DNA of 64,000 bases from Rutidosis leptorrhynchoides (taxonomy: Eukaryota; Streptophyta; Magnoliopsida; Asterales; Asteraceae), in assembly GCF_046630445.1 (NCBI RefSeq), contig NC_092333.1, forward strand, positions 105,903,001 to 105,967,000. The letters run 5' to 3'. Positions 10,447-22,716 of the stretch are shown piece by piece (the first letter of the stretch is position 1; every line of letters begins with the position of its first letter). The notes under the pieces were generated by a model. The model made no database searches. It had not been told where the DNA came from and saw only the letters and a program-made list of their open reading frames with translations. Made by a program: the position numbers and the translations under genes.

Positions 10447-12010
10447 TAAAGACTACCCAAGAATCTTATTTGATACTCATTCTTACGCGACTCTAAATCC
10501 TAACTTATTCTGAGAGATTTCTTAATTTATGATAATCACACCATCATCCTTCTTACTTCGATATTAGTCATACCAGTTCAAAATTCTTTTTTTCCCAAAA
10601 TCAATGGGTGGTTAATTCTCATCCTCATACTCTCCCATTCGTATCTCACTTATAAGCAACAGCTTCACACTTAAGCATTTTTAGTTGAAGGACTTATGCC
10701 CTACTAATAGTCATCAACCACATATAAATTCAATAATTTTCATTACTTCGTGACATTGTTGCTCAAATATCACCAGAAATTTTCAAAAATCTTTTACTCG
10801 ATCCTCATCAATCTTTTTCCAACTTGTAACCTCCGATATATGAAAATTTTGTTTGCCAAAATTTTACACACACTATTTTACTGTGCGATCTTCTCAAAGT
10901 TTTATAAAAATAAATTTATTTTATTGCCATTCGTACAAATTTTAGAAACCGTATATGTTATATATAATAAAGTAAATAATTACTTAATTTTGACTAGTAC
11001 ATATGAAATTTTACTTTTACTTTTACAAATTAATTCTTTTTTTCAAAAGATATTTTACTTAGAATAGTACATGTTTACTAAGAACTTCGTTTCTTTTCTT
11101 ACATTGTCACCTTAAATGATTTCTATAAAAAAATTTTTGCTTGTTATACAAAATTTTTCGTGTTATTGATATCCAAGTCATCATGAAGACTTTACAATCG
11201 TCGAAATTGAGAGATTCATGTGTGTTTGTGTGATAAAGGCACTTACTACCACGTCATGCAGATCCTTTGGGCATCCACTAACACTTAAACCATTCAAGAT
11301 TATTGCGTTACCCCGGGGATCTTATTTGCCACACCTGTTGGAACGATGCTCTTTCTTACATAACTCTAAGTCCTGACTTATTCCAAGAGATTCTCATTTA
11401 GTGATATTAACACCACCAGTATTCCGACTTTAATATTAGTCATAACCTGTTTGGCATTATGCAAAGTCAAGAAGCGATTAACTTCTCATCCTCATGCTCT
11501 ATCCTTCATACCTCACTTTTTAGCAACGGCTTCGCACGTGAACATTTTTTTGCCCAAAGACTTATGTCCTGATAATTATCAAAACTACATTTAATTCATT
11601 AGTTTTCAATACCTAGTAACATGTCACCCGATGATTCAAGGATTTTTCACTAGATCTTTTTCAACTCGTAACCTCTGAATTACGAAAAACTATGTTTATC
11701 AAAAATTTTACACGTTGTTTATTTGTGCGGTCCTCACGAGATTTATGGACAAATGAAAGTAATAAATTTTTTTTCTGTCACTTATGCGATTTATAAAATC
11801 ATATATGTATGTATATACTTAAGATAATAAATTTACCTTTACTTATTTTGGTTAATACATACTAAGTTATACCTTCAAATTATTTAAAAATCGCTCTCTT
11901 ATTGAGTTGTTTAACTTAAGTCAAATAGTTTTGTGCAAAATGGTACACGTTGTACATACTTCTAAATTTACTAAGAACTTCGTTCCATTTATGTTGTCAC
12001 ATCAAACGTT
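10447..12010 (+). repeat. Diverged tandem duplication, unit about 0.67 kb, period about 0.89 kb
   Basis: Blocks at about 10447-11110 and 11336-12010 share the same order of words: TATTAGTCATA, TCTCATCCTCATNCTC, GCAACNGCTTC, ACTTATG, and TACTAAGAACTTCGTT at 11069 and 11968. They flank about 220 bp of other DNA. They could be LTR or UTR pieces of the preceding gypsy remnant. No coding content is recognised. Confidence 0.7.
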
Positions 12011-12430
12011 TAAAGGGTTTTTAAAACTTCCTTGGTTGATTTTATTAAAGGTTTTCGTATTAGACTACACCATGTATGGATCACACTTCTTCTCACCCTC
12101 TGTTAGGGATGAACCTTACCATTAAGATCTTTGTTAAAAACTCCTGAGCCACTTTGGATGGAAGTTTTATAAAATTTGTTAGGAAGTCTTTGCGCTTATA
12201 AAATGTTCCTTTTAAGGTTAGACATGGCAAAGACGCGGGCCAATAAATCAGTTTTTTGAGGTACACTCAGTGGTCACCCTATTGTAGGAAAGGCACTAGG
12301 TGGGTTTCTACTCTCAGTATTTCACGGCTAATCGCAACACCCTCGTAAACATCATCTCTAAGATTCAGTATGTTGAGGTATGATCAATCCCTAATTAATG
12401 AGTTACTTAATTACGAATTGAGTGTAATGA
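12011..12430. other. No recognised gene
   Basis: AT-rich sequence between the duplicated block and the 3' LTR of the Tekay-type element. I see no motif. The last five bases (AATGA) would be one copy of that element's target duplication; the other flank is lost. Confidence 0.3.
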
Positions 12431-14288
12431 TGTAACACCGGCCATTTTTTTTTTAAATACACAGCGGAAGACTTTATTAACAAACACAATATAAGTCATG
12501 TCATTACATTAATCCGTGTAATTACGTTTAAGTTTATAGAACGGTGTTACGTTATTACAAAACATTATTTATACAAAAGTCCGCATCAGAGTTGGGTTGT
12601 CAAACATGTCTTCTGCAACGCCACCTATCCCGACTAGCAGTACCTAAACCTGCAAGGGGAGAATATGTAGGGGATTAGCGCACCGCTAAGTGAGTGGAAT
12701 CTATCTAACAGATATAGCTTAAGCCACACACAAGCTATATACTACAACAACACTTGCTAACTACCAACTAGCATACAATAAGACAATACGAGGATCGACG
12801 GCTTGTACGAGCACACGACTCCCAGCTGATCGGGCCTGAGTCTACCGATAGTCCCTGCTACTCAATTCACAGTATAGTTATCCAGATGCAGGTGATGCAT
12901 CGTTCACACTATACTCCACAATTAGTAGCCTATGGACCCAACCTCTCCTAGGCACGGTTGACCTCATACAGACTCTAACCTCTCATAGGCACGGTCTCGA
13001 GTCCCCTGTCTCCCTAGGCCCGACTGGTGCCATTCACACAGTGTACACATAATTCACATACAACATCAGGCATACTATATTATTCTAACATGTCAATTTC
13101 TACACTATGCATGGTAAAAGAGTCAACCACAGTAGCATGATATGCTACTTAAACTCTATCCGGAGATAGACCCACTCACCGAATACCAGCAACTAGCTCA
13201 GATAATCTATCACTGAGCGGCTTCCTTATCCTTATCACCTGGACATAAGGCAAATCAAGTTAGTTTCTGTCCGTTAACACAAAACAGCACAGTACAGAAA
13301 ATCAGTCACAAAAAGCGCCACTAAAAGTCTACCTAACACTTATGCACTTTCAAAATTTACATTCTGAACACCAAAATACAAACGGGCAGCATAACAGCTA
13401 GAAAATGGCACTTTGGTAAATATTCTGCCCTGGACACTCAGTCGGTCGACTGACACTGACAGTCGGTCGACTGTCGACACAACCGGTCGACTGACCTTTC
13501 CAGTCGGTCGATTCATTTGGTATTACATCAATCGGCTGAAGGTAAATCTCAGTCGGTCAGTTCACTAAACAATCGGTCGGTTGAACCCTCAGTCGGTCGA
13601 CTGTCGGCCGACTGTGTTCATCTTCCTCAGAAACTGAACAAAGGCTACGGACTTCACGATGAAATCCTCAAATCTCTATCTAGAGCTCGTATTAAACACC
13701 AAAATCGACCACAACTTGTTCACTACTTGTTATAGACTCAAAACCCACAACAATTTGACCATAACAACACTTAAATCACTTGTTTTGACACAAATTCAAG
13801 CTTTTTATAAAACTCACATAAAACCATGAATTTAACAACGAATTGAACATAAAAACACATGTTACTTACCTTGATAGACTCAGTAAACGATAACAAACAC
13901 GATTCTAACACTAATTTGAGCTCAAGATCAATGTTTAAGGATTAGGGTTTGGTAGATGGGAGGGATGAAGGTACGGTGTTTTAGTGAATTTTCTAGAAAT
14001 GAGAAGAAAATACAGTACACTAGTCACTTAATTGGGTTTAATTCCCACACTGTACAACACACGGGTATTTACCAGTTATCTGATATCTTTCGTACAGGAT
14101 TATGTAACTCAAACGAGTTCCAAATTAAATAAATAAATCTGTTCTGTAACCCTTGTCACAAACTGGTCTTAACCAATTAATAAAATAACACTATTCACAT
14201 AATTAAAATAAAAGCATATAAAACACATAATAAAACACTAAGGGAAAAATAGTCCACTTACAACTAGCCTGGGTTTCAGTCTGTTACA
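12431..14288 (-). repeat. 3' LTR of the Tekay-type element (1858 bp)
   Basis: It ends TGTAACACCGG on the left and CTGTTACA on the right, giving TGTAACAG...GTTACA on minus. The left 387 bp align with 19175-19561. It contains the cluster of CAGTCGGTCGACTG palindromes. Confidence 0.9.
13439..13615. repeat. Cluster of imperfect palindromes CAGTCGGTCGACTG
   Basis: Arms CAGTCG and CGACTG around a 2-bp centre occur at 13439-13452 and 13460-13473 (21 bp apart). Variants follow near 13482, 13501, 13550, 13571 and 13590-13614. Some copies have decayed arms, which suggests an old array under loose constraint. A role is unknown. Confidence 0.85.
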
Positions 14289-14303
14289 AATCCACCCCCT
14301 TAA
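14289..14303 (-). other. Polypurine tract overlapping the pol stop
   Basis: On minus, AAGGGGGTGGATT leads straight into the TGTAACAG start of the 3' LTR. The TAA ending the chromodomain frame (14300-14302) lies at its upstream edge, so coding ends right at the tract. Confidence 0.8.
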
Positions 14304-15678
14304 GGAGATTCCATCCTCGAAATCTGATCTTGGTTAAACAAACGAGGGTAACGAGTCTTCATCAACTCTTCTGTCTCCCACGTAAGATTCTACCCCAAAC
14401 TATGCTTCCACTCAATCAAAAGCATCGGAATTTCTTTCCTTCTCAGTTTAGTCACCTTTCGGTCAACTACACGGACCATCTCTTCCACCAATTTCTTATT
14501 CAAATCGACCCTTAAATCTTCTAAAGGAAGGAGTTGCGTTTCATCATCGACTTTACACTTACGAAGATAACACACGTTGAATGTATTATGAATACCGGCT
14601 AATTCTGGCGGAAGATCTAACACCACAGTCTGATCATTTAACACTTCACTGATCGGAAACGGACCAATAAATCTCGGTGCTAACTTACCACGTTTACCGA
14701 ACCTGATAACCCCTTTCCACGGCGAAACTTTTAGATACACTCGTTCATCCACACTAAAGGTTACCGGACGTCTACGCGGATCAACATACATTTTCTGTCT
14801 ATCTCTAGCATCTTTCAACTTTTCTCGAGCGATTGCAACTTTTTCGGCTGTCATTTGAACAATTTCGGGACCTGCAAACTGTTTCTCCCCGGCTTCTAAC
14901 CAACAAGTCGGAGTTCTGCAACGACGACCGTACAACATTTCATAGGGCGGCATCCCTATACTCGAATGGTATGAATTATTATACGCGAATTTGACCAACG
15001 GCAAATGTGTATCCCACGAACCACCGTATTCTAATACACAAGCCCTTAACATATCCTCCAAAGTTTGTATCGTCTTTCACTTTGACCGTCTGTTTGAGGA
15101 TGATAAGATGTACTTAAATTCACACGTGTGCCTAGATTTTGTTGAAGACTATTCCAGAAATTCGACACAAATCTAGAATCCCTGTCTAAAACAGTCGATA
15201 ACGGCACACCATGTCGACTAACTATTTATTTCACATACAATTCGATTAACTCACTTAACGAAGCTGTCTCACGAATAGCAAGAAAATGAGCACTTTTAGT
15301 TAGACGATCCACTATTACCCAAATCATATCATGTCTTTTCTGAGTTCGAGGTAATTTTGTCACAAAATCCATTGTTATATGTTCCCACTTCCACTCTGGA
15401 ATCTGTAACTGACGTAATGAACCATAAGGTTTCTGATGTTCTGCCTTCACTTGAGCACAAATATGACACTTTTCAACATATCGAGCGATATCTGTTTTCA
15501 TTGTCGGCCACCAATACACTATTTTCAAATCACGATACAATTTATTACTACCATGATGTACTGTTAATCTGGATTTGTGAGCTTCTGTTATGATTAAATC
15601 CCTCAAATCTCCAAGCTTAGGCACCCAAACACGATTATTTAAGGTCTTTAGTCCACGTGAGTCATCAATTAAGTCCAC
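14300..15678 (-). pseudogene. Integrase with C-terminal chromodomain, broken
   Basis: The N-terminal HHCC zinc domain is intact by eye (HKSRLTVHHGSNKLYRD, then CHICAQVKAEHQ). It is followed by the first catalytic Asp region ([19 protein letters not shown]) and a GDERVYLK-like segment. After about 15230 there is a stop in place of the residue before IVSRHGVP. A one-base shift near 15065, in the segment after [10 protein letters not shown], moves the frame. The C-terminal part holds VYLKVSPWKGVIRFGKRGKL and a chromodomain-like end (VDRKVTKLRRKEIPMLLIEW) broken by a stop at 14390 before NLTWETEE. A chromodomain at this position targets integration to marked chromatin in known chromoviruses. The enzyme cannot be made as it stands. 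Confidence 0.85.
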
Positions 15679-15681
15679 TTT

Positions 15682-16245
15682 TCATTTGATCATTTGTTCA
15701 GATTTAATATGTTCGTCCTCCAAAGCACAGGCCTGAACGGTTCTTAAGCTGTTAATCAGATCTGAAGTTATATTCAAACGAAGGAATTTCACATTTTCAC
15801 TTGATCTTTTACGACTTAGCGCATCTGCAACAACATTTGCCTTACCCGGATGGTATTTAATTTCACAATCATAATCTTTGATCAACTCTTGCCACCGTCT
15901 CTGTCTCATATTCATTTCTTTCTGTGAGAAGATATACTGCAAACTCTTGTGATCTGTACAAATAACACAATGGGTTCCATACAAATAGTGTCTCCACAAT
16001 TTCAATGCAAACACTACTGCAGCCATTTTAAAATCATGCACTGGATAATTCTTCTCATGAACTTTCAACTGTTGAGAAGCGTAAGCGATTACTTTATCTC
16101 TTTGTATTAATACACAACCCAACCCAGCATATGATGCATCACATTATACCACGAAGTCGTCTGAACCTTCTGGTAAAGCTAACACTGGTGCCTGACACAG
16201 TAACTGTTTCAAAATCTGAAATGCCTTTTCCTGTTCATCAGTCCA
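15682..16245 (-). pseudogene. RNase H region of the Tekay-type pol
   Basis: In frame with the upstream RT after a stop at 16246 (W or similar replaced). It continues DEQEKAFQ..., then a stop before CDAS, then [17 protein letters not shown] and [13 protein letters not shown], and ends with [16 protein letters not shown], the standard plant gypsy RNase H sequence. The RNase H aspartates in CDAS and CTDHKSL are still readable. A third stop at 15679-15681 separates it from integrase. Confidence 0.85.
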
Positions 16246-17841
16246 TCAAAAGGCTACATCTTTACGAGTCAACTTAGTCAACGGACCTGCTATTTTAGAA
16301 AAATCTTTGATAAACCTGCGATAATAACCAGCCAATCCCAGAAAACTCTTAATCTCAGTCGGAGTCTTCGGAGAATTCCAATTCATTACCGCTTCTATCT
16401 TTATCGGATCAACCTTTATACCTTCAGCACAAATCACATGACCCAAAAACTGCACTTCACATAACCAAAATTCACATTTAGAAAATTTTGCAAATAGCTG
16501 CTCACGTTTCAGGAAATTTAAAACCTGTCTCAGGTGTTCAGCATGTTCACTCTCTGTCTTTGAATACACTAGTATATCGTCTATAAACACAATCACAAAC
16601 TTATCTAAGAACGGACGACACACTCTATTCATTAAATCCATGAAGACTGCTGGCGCATTCGTCAACCCAAACGGCATGACAAGAAATTCATAATGTCCAT
16701 ACCTTGTTCTAAATGCAGTTTTCGGTATATCAGATTCAGCAACACGAACCTGATGATATCCGGATTGTAAGTCTATCTTAGAAAAGAATGAAGCACCCTG
16801 TAACTGATCAAACAAATCGTCTATTCGAGGTAACAGATACTTATTCTTCACTGTTCTTTTGTTCCATTTACGATAATCAATACACATACGCATTGACCCA
16901 TCTTTCTTTTTAACAAACAATACCGGAGCACCCCACGGTGAAGAACTCGGTCTGATAAACCCACGATCTAATAACTCTTGAATCTGTGACATCATTTCAC
17001 GGATTTCAGACGGCGCTAATCTGTAAGGAGCTTTTGCAACAGGAGTTGTTCCAGGAACCAACTCAATCTTATATTCGACTTCCCTTATCGGCGGCAGACC
17101 TGGTAACTCATCTGGGAACACTTTGGGAAATTCTGATACTACTGGAATATCGGCTACTGTTTTCTTTTCTTTCTTCGCATCAATCACATATGCAAGAAAT
17201 GATTCACAACCCGTTGCCATCGACTTCTTCACTTTCATCATGGTTATCAAAGGAAAATTATACCCGCCCCGCTCCCATCGGGCCACAACATGGGTTCCAT
17301 CGGTCGAACGAAAGGTAATCATTTTCCTATCACACTTAATATTAGCTCTAAGTGAGCTCAACCAATCCATTCCTAATACTACATCAAATCTAGGAATAGG
17401 TAACACTAAACGAGTCACCGCGAAAGACTTCCCTTCAATATCTATACAAACCCTAGACACATAAGTTGTGACGGGTGTGGTCTTACCATCGGCTACTTCT
17501 ACACTAACCGGCTTGGGTAACACAGTAACTGGTAATTTCAACTTAGCACGGAAATCTAGGGACATAAAACACCTATTGGCACCACAATCAAACAATACGC
17601 GAGCAGGTATTGAGTTGATTAGAAACATACCGGTGATCACTTCGTCGGTTGCCGCAGCATTCTCCACCGACATCTGAAAAGCTCTAGCCTCTGCTGTCGG
17701 AGGGTTTTTCCTCTTCTGCCCACTCGAGGCCGTTGACCCTACGGCTGATGCTAAACGCGCCCCTGACCCAGCCCCAGAACTACCACTCTTCGACGGACAA
17801 CTAATTGCATGATGCTCTGGTTTGTGAAAACTCCAACACAC
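16246..17841 (-). pseudogene. Protease and reverse transcriptase of the Tekay-type pol
   Basis: This 531-codon uninterrupted frame begins in the second zinc-knuckle region ([14 protein letters not shown], with one Cys of the knuckle replaced). It passes through a protease with DCGANRCF in place of the usual DSGA, and [12 protein letters not shown] near residue 155. It then enters a complete RT with [40 protein letters not shown] and the catalytic [13 protein letters not shown] near residue 420. It ends [15 protein letters not shown] at a stop. The RT core looks intact, but its reading frame is isolated by stops upstream and downstream. Confidence 0.9.
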
Positions 17842-18990
17842 ACTATTCTGATACGGGCATGCTAAAGACTCATGCCCAACAACACCACACTTTAAGCATC
17901 TTCTTGTAGCCTCAGAATACTGACCACTTTAAGAAGATCGACATGTGTGACACCAATTCCCTTTACCTGATCCAGACCCAATACTACTCTGACCACTTTT
18001 ACCTTTCGATTTAAACCCACTAGACTTCTTGGATTTAGTTCCTGATTGACCAGATACTTGCCCACCTTGTTGTAGCACATTACCAAACATTCTATTTCTG
18101 GCGGCCTGAACATCACTTTCTACCATCTTAGCCATCACAACCGCTCGAGACAACGATGTAGCCATTCTAACAAAAGTTCGGTACTCTGGAAAAATGATAT
18201 TAACAAAATGCTGTATACGAGACGCTTCGTCTGGCACCCACTGTTGTACAAACCTCAGTTTATCCATATACTTCTCTACTACCTCGTCGATCGTCATTTA
18301 AGGTGTCATCTTCATTTCAAGAAACTCAGTCTTGATTCGGTTCATATCAAACGGATTACAATACTGTTCACACACCTTCCCATGATACAGCTCCCATGTG
18401 ATCATACACACTTGCTCTTTCGGTATACTGTAAATCAAGGAATCCCACCAAATCATAGCCCTACCTTTCAACAGTCGACTAGCATATGTTACTTTCAGCT
18501 CAGGTTCACACTGACACGCTTCAAATACCCTTTCAATTTCTCGCAACCAATTGAGAGTTACAATCGGATCAGTACTTCCAGAAAACTCAGAGGGTTTGCA
18601 ATCATGGAAGTTCTTATAAGTACACTTTTTGGGTGGTTGCATGTAAGGTTGTTGGAACATTTGCATTTGGTATGGGTTCATCATCATGGGATTTTGGTAA
18701 GTAAAAGTGTTTTGCGGTGGCATATAATATTGGTTAGGTATTTGATTCTGAAACTGGTTCTGGTGCACATTAGGTATCGTTTGGGATTGCGCGGTTGAGA
18801 ATCCAGGTGGTGTATCATCATTTCCAGAATGCCTCGCTAATTCACGCTCATTAATTTTGTCTTCAGCATCTTTTAGCTTGCTTTCTAACTGAAGGATGTA
18901 ACTATTCTGATCATCATCTGACTCAACACCCTCTTCTGGTGCTCTGAATGTTCCAGGGTTGAATGGGCCAGTTGCGTTTCTATCAGCCAT
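17842..18990 (-). pseudogene. Gag of the Tekay-type element, broken by in-frame stops
   Basis: The likely start is the ATG at 18990 (MADRNATGPFNPGTF), eight codons inside a longer open frame. A Gln/Pro/Met-rich N-terminal part leads into the capsid-like region (CKPSEFSGSTDPIVTLNWL, ARLLKGRAMIWWDSL), the usual plant retrotransposon gag fold. A TAA at 18298-18300 is followed directly by ATG in the same frame, and another stop lies at about 17929 after CHTCRSS. The zinc knuckle [14 protein letters not shown] lies between that stop and the pol frame. All parts are in one frame, so gag and pol were a single polyprotein before decay. Confidence 0.85.
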
Positions 18991-19159
18991 ACCTGTGCTA
19001 CAAAAACAGCTCACACAAAAGCTTAGTGGATAACAGTTAGTTCAATCACAACTAACAAACGTATATCCTATTTTCACTTAGCCCCCACTCCCACAGATAT
19101 GTTTGACTTACCTCAAGGTTTGGGAACAAAGTACGCGCACGTACTTGCTGTCAAACCAT

Positions 19160-19171
19160 GCTCTGATACCA
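19160..19171 (-). other. Primer-binding site, tRNA-Met type
   Basis: On minus, TGGTATCAGAGC lies three bases after the ...GTTACA end of the 5' LTR. Confidence 0.85.
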
Positions 19172-19174
19172 ACT

Positions 19175-19561
19175 TGTAACACCGGCCATTTTTTTTAAAT
19201 ACACAGCGGAAGACTTTATTAACAAACACAATATAAGTCACGTCATTACATTAATCCGTGTAATTACGTTTAAGTTTACATAACGGTGTTACGTTATTAC
19301 AAAACATTATTTATACAAAAGTCCACATCAGAGTTAGGTTGTCAAACATGTCTTCTGCAACAGCACCCATCCCGACTAGCAGTACCTAAACCTGCATGGG
19401 GAGAATATGTGGGGGATTAGCGCACTGCTAAGTGAGTGGAATCTATCTAACAGATATAGCTTAAGCCACACATAAGCTATATACTACAACAACACTTGCT
19501 AACTACCAACTAGCATACAATAAGACAATACAAGGATCGGCAGCTTGTACGAGCACACGAT
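19175..19561 (-). repeat. Truncated 5' LTR of the Tekay-type element
   Basis: It matches 12431 onward for 387 bp with few differences, then stops at CACACGA where the next element starts. In the 3' LTR the sequence continues CTCCCAGCTGATCGG; that continuation is not found after the inserted DNA, so the other half was lost. Confidence 0.9.
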
Positions 19562-22244
19562 GTAATGACCCGGAATTTTCCGACCAAATTATACTTATGA
19601 GATTAATATTTACATAAATTAAACCATACCAACATGATAAGCAATCCAAATTGTTGAGACTTGTGTTTTTGAAAAGAGTTTTACACAACGTTTGACCGTC
19701 CAATATGACCGATGATATCACGAACTATATAACATACGATAATTATACGTTTGTGTATATATATGTATTTATATATATTTAACATGATCTAAGAATGGTT
19801 TAACATCTCATTGTGTACTAATGACAATGAGTTATAAGTATATTTTGAAACTACTAACTTAAGTTTTCAAAACGATAACTATACGTAACATTCTTTGATA
19901 TATATACTTATAATCTATAATGCTTATACATGTATCGTATATATAATGTATTTAATCACTTTTTAAGGACTTAAATACATAAAACAATATAAGTATATTC
20001 ACAAAAGATAGCAATATTTGAATTCTCGTTCCGTTTCCTCAAGATTTCTATACGTATATCTAGGGTATATGTACCCGTATCATACCCAGCTTCTATACAT
20101 ATTTACTATTGGTATATACACATCAAATCAACATCCTAATCAACATTATTACTGCCCTAGATATGAGGTAACTAGGATTTGTCAAGTAGTATGAATTATT
20201 AGTAAGAAAACAAAATTAGGAATCCTTTTCTTTCTTTATAAACTAAAAACGTTTTTATAAATGAACACCATTTCTTCACTCCATTTTCTCATACCTACAC
20301 CCTCATTTCTCTCTCAAAATACTCCTAACTTCATACTTGATCATCTCCAAGCATTTTCCCCATCATTTAGCTTCAATTACAAGCCTTAAACACCATAAGA
20401 AAACTCTTTCAAGAACATATCAAAATAACCACCCATTTGAAGAAGTTTACTTCCAACCTTTTGATCTAACTCCACCACTCTTTGATTCCAAGATTATTTC
20501 TTATCTTTTGCAGTAACTTTGTCCAAGTAACTTGAGGTAGTAACCTTGTTCATAATCTTATTCAATTCATATTCATATAGCTATCTTATTTTGTGGTATA
20601 AAATTTTAACAACAAGAACATAGTTTGAATGATTTCAAACTTGTTCGCAAACTAAATAGATCCTTCTAACTTGACTTTTAAAACACTTCAAGACCTGTAA
20701 TATATCATAATGATATGCTAACCTAACAAGATATAACTTGGTTTTACAAAGAACATCTTAAAAACTGAATCTACGTCGTCGGAGTGCAACCGGGGGCTGT
20801 TTTGGGTTGGATAATTAAAAACCATCTTGAACTTTGAATTGGAAGTTCATGTTCTGGAAAAATGATATTTCTTATAAATATGTTAACACATAAAAATTTC
20901 ATGGTTTAACTCAAAGTGTAAGTATTTTTAGAAAAATGATCATTAAATGTTGTTTTTATGATGGAAAATGATCACTTTCATAAGTTTCACCAAAGTTTGA
21001 CCTATAACCTATGATTTCGAATACAAACTAAGGTATTTTCAGTTCATATTCTTAAAATTTGACTCGATCCAAGGAAGTGGCAAGTTGAACCAACAAAAAC
21101 GAAGTTGTAATGAAGAAACTACGACTAAAACAAGATTGGGTATCCGAAGCTAGTTTAGCTACGAAAATATTTGGAGAAAAAGTAAATTAATCATATCTTT
21201 TCTAATTAATATGATATTTTATATATAATTACTTATGATTTGATTTTATATATTTCAGGACCACCCGTAAACAACACGAGAAGATTAATCATAAGACCTC
21301 ATGATTGTACGCAACACGTCAGTTGACAACACGGTACTTTATGTACGCAACACGTCATTTGACAACATGGTACCATGGGTCGAGATTAATTCTGATCAAT
21401 ACGAATACGATGGGGTCTTTATTTATTTTATTTAAGCAACTAATTGTGGACCTCTAACATCGGACTGCTAACTACGGACTAAGAAAATATTAAAAGTATT
21501 AAAAGTATATATATATATATATATATATGTAACGATTACTTAAAAAGAAAATATGTTGATATATTATATATATGGTTAGGTTCGTGATATCTATCGGAGA
21601 CCAAGTCGAATTAAATACCTTCAAGGCAAAAGTGAGTTTCATTTGCTCCCTTTTTAATTGCTTTTGCAATATATATTTTTGGGCTGAGAATACATGCGCT
21701 GCTTTTATAAATGTTTACAAAATAGACACAAGTACTTAAAAATATATTCTAGGTTGAGTTGTACCACTGGCATATTTCCATGTAGCTTGGTAACTACTAT
21801 TTACATGGGTATTGTAAACGTAAATCCTGTTGATAGATCTATCGGGCCTGACAACCCCAACCGGACTGGACGACCAGTATTCAACGGTTGCACAGTACTT
21901 CGTTTGGGTGACTACACTTGGTACGGTGTAGTGAGATTTCATAATAAAGGGAATATGCGACGTTGATTAAATGTTAAGTATGGTTACCAAGTGCTCAACC
22001 ACTTAGAATGCTTTACATACACTTGCGAGTGTATTATGTTTATGATTATGAAATCTTGTGGTCTATTAACATATTGAAATGATTGTCATGATAAACCTAT
22101 GAACTCACCAACCTTTTGGTTGACACTTTAAAGCATGTTTATTCTCAGGTACGAATTAAGTCTTCCGCTGTGCATTTGCTCAATATAAGGGCATTACTTG
22201 GAGCCGATCATCGCAATGGGACCAAATGTTGATGACTTCGTCCA
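19562..22244 (+). repeat. 5' LTR, 3' edge deleted
   Basis: The start is exact (TGTAATGACC). The end is estimated: sequence similar to the related LTR's terminal region reaches GACTTCGTCCAGG, then jumps to leader sequence. It contains a (TA)n tract at about 21505-21528. Confidence 0.65.
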
Positions 22245-22620
22245 GGTGCATTAGTGTGTCTAACTAGTAGTTGTAAGGATGCATTAATGAGTCTGGACTT
22301 CGACCGTGTCTACATGTCAAAAGTTTTGCTTATCATTTCTAGTCGAAAATCATCTGCTTATCATCCTTAGGAAATTACCTGCTTATCATTCATAAGTCTA
22401 GACACATTTTACTGCATTTACTGCATTGATAGTGTATAGACGAATTCTTATCTTAGCATATCTGTTATTGCGAACTTTAACTAATATCTTTTCAAAGATT
22501 CTCCGTAATTTACGGGATTTTAGTATTATATATACATATGTAAATTATGTATTAAAGAGTACCAAATCTAACTCCTATAATCTATTCCATACCAAAAATT
22601 CATTTTCCCCATTATACAAG

Positions 22621-22716
22621 ATGGATTCCGCATCTAGTTCGAATTCTTCAGATTCCGACAGTTATGCCGATATGGATTTCCATTCGGGCTCCGAAAGCAG
22701 CGTCACCGGAATGTAA
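22621..22716 (+). pseudogene. ORF1 start of the non-autonomous family, truncated
   Basis: ATG at 22621 opens MDSASSSNSSDSDSYADMDF, matching the ORF1 start at 6240 on minus (MDPVSSSNSLNADSYSDMDI). Similarity ends after VTGM at about 22714, where foreign sequence begins, and the frame stops at once. About 350 bp of leader upstream also match the first element's leader. Confidence 0.75.

Larger units (their letters stand above)
12431..19561 (-). mobile_element. Tekay-type chromovirus (Ty3/gypsy), inactivated, 5' LTR truncated
   Basis: A full 3' LTR (12431-14288), a polypurine tract, a gag-pol region in the order gag, protease, RT, RNase H, integrase with a C-terminal chromodomain, a primer site, and the first 387 bp of the 5' LTR are all present on the minus strand. 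The order and chromodomain place it among chromoviruses; Tekay is the best fit. The 5' LTR is cut at 19561 by the element beginning TGTAATGACCCGG, and its remainder is not found in the window. The coding region is broken by several in-frame stops and one frameshift, so it is not autonomous. Confidence 0.9.
19562..22716 (+). mobile_element. LTR element related to the first one; only LTR, leader and ORF1 start remain
   Basis: It starts TGTAATGACCCGGAATTTTC on plus. The LTR (to about 22244) shares scattered blocks with the LTR of 162-8357 in reverse orientation, for example the segment around 22110-22180 with CACCAACCTTTTGGTTGACAC. The end of the LTR and the primer site are deleted; the leader resumes at GCATTAGTGTGTCTAAC and continues to the ORF1 start. 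It inserted into the 5' LTR of the Tekay-type element and was itself cut near 22716 by the Tat-type fragment. Confidence 0.7.
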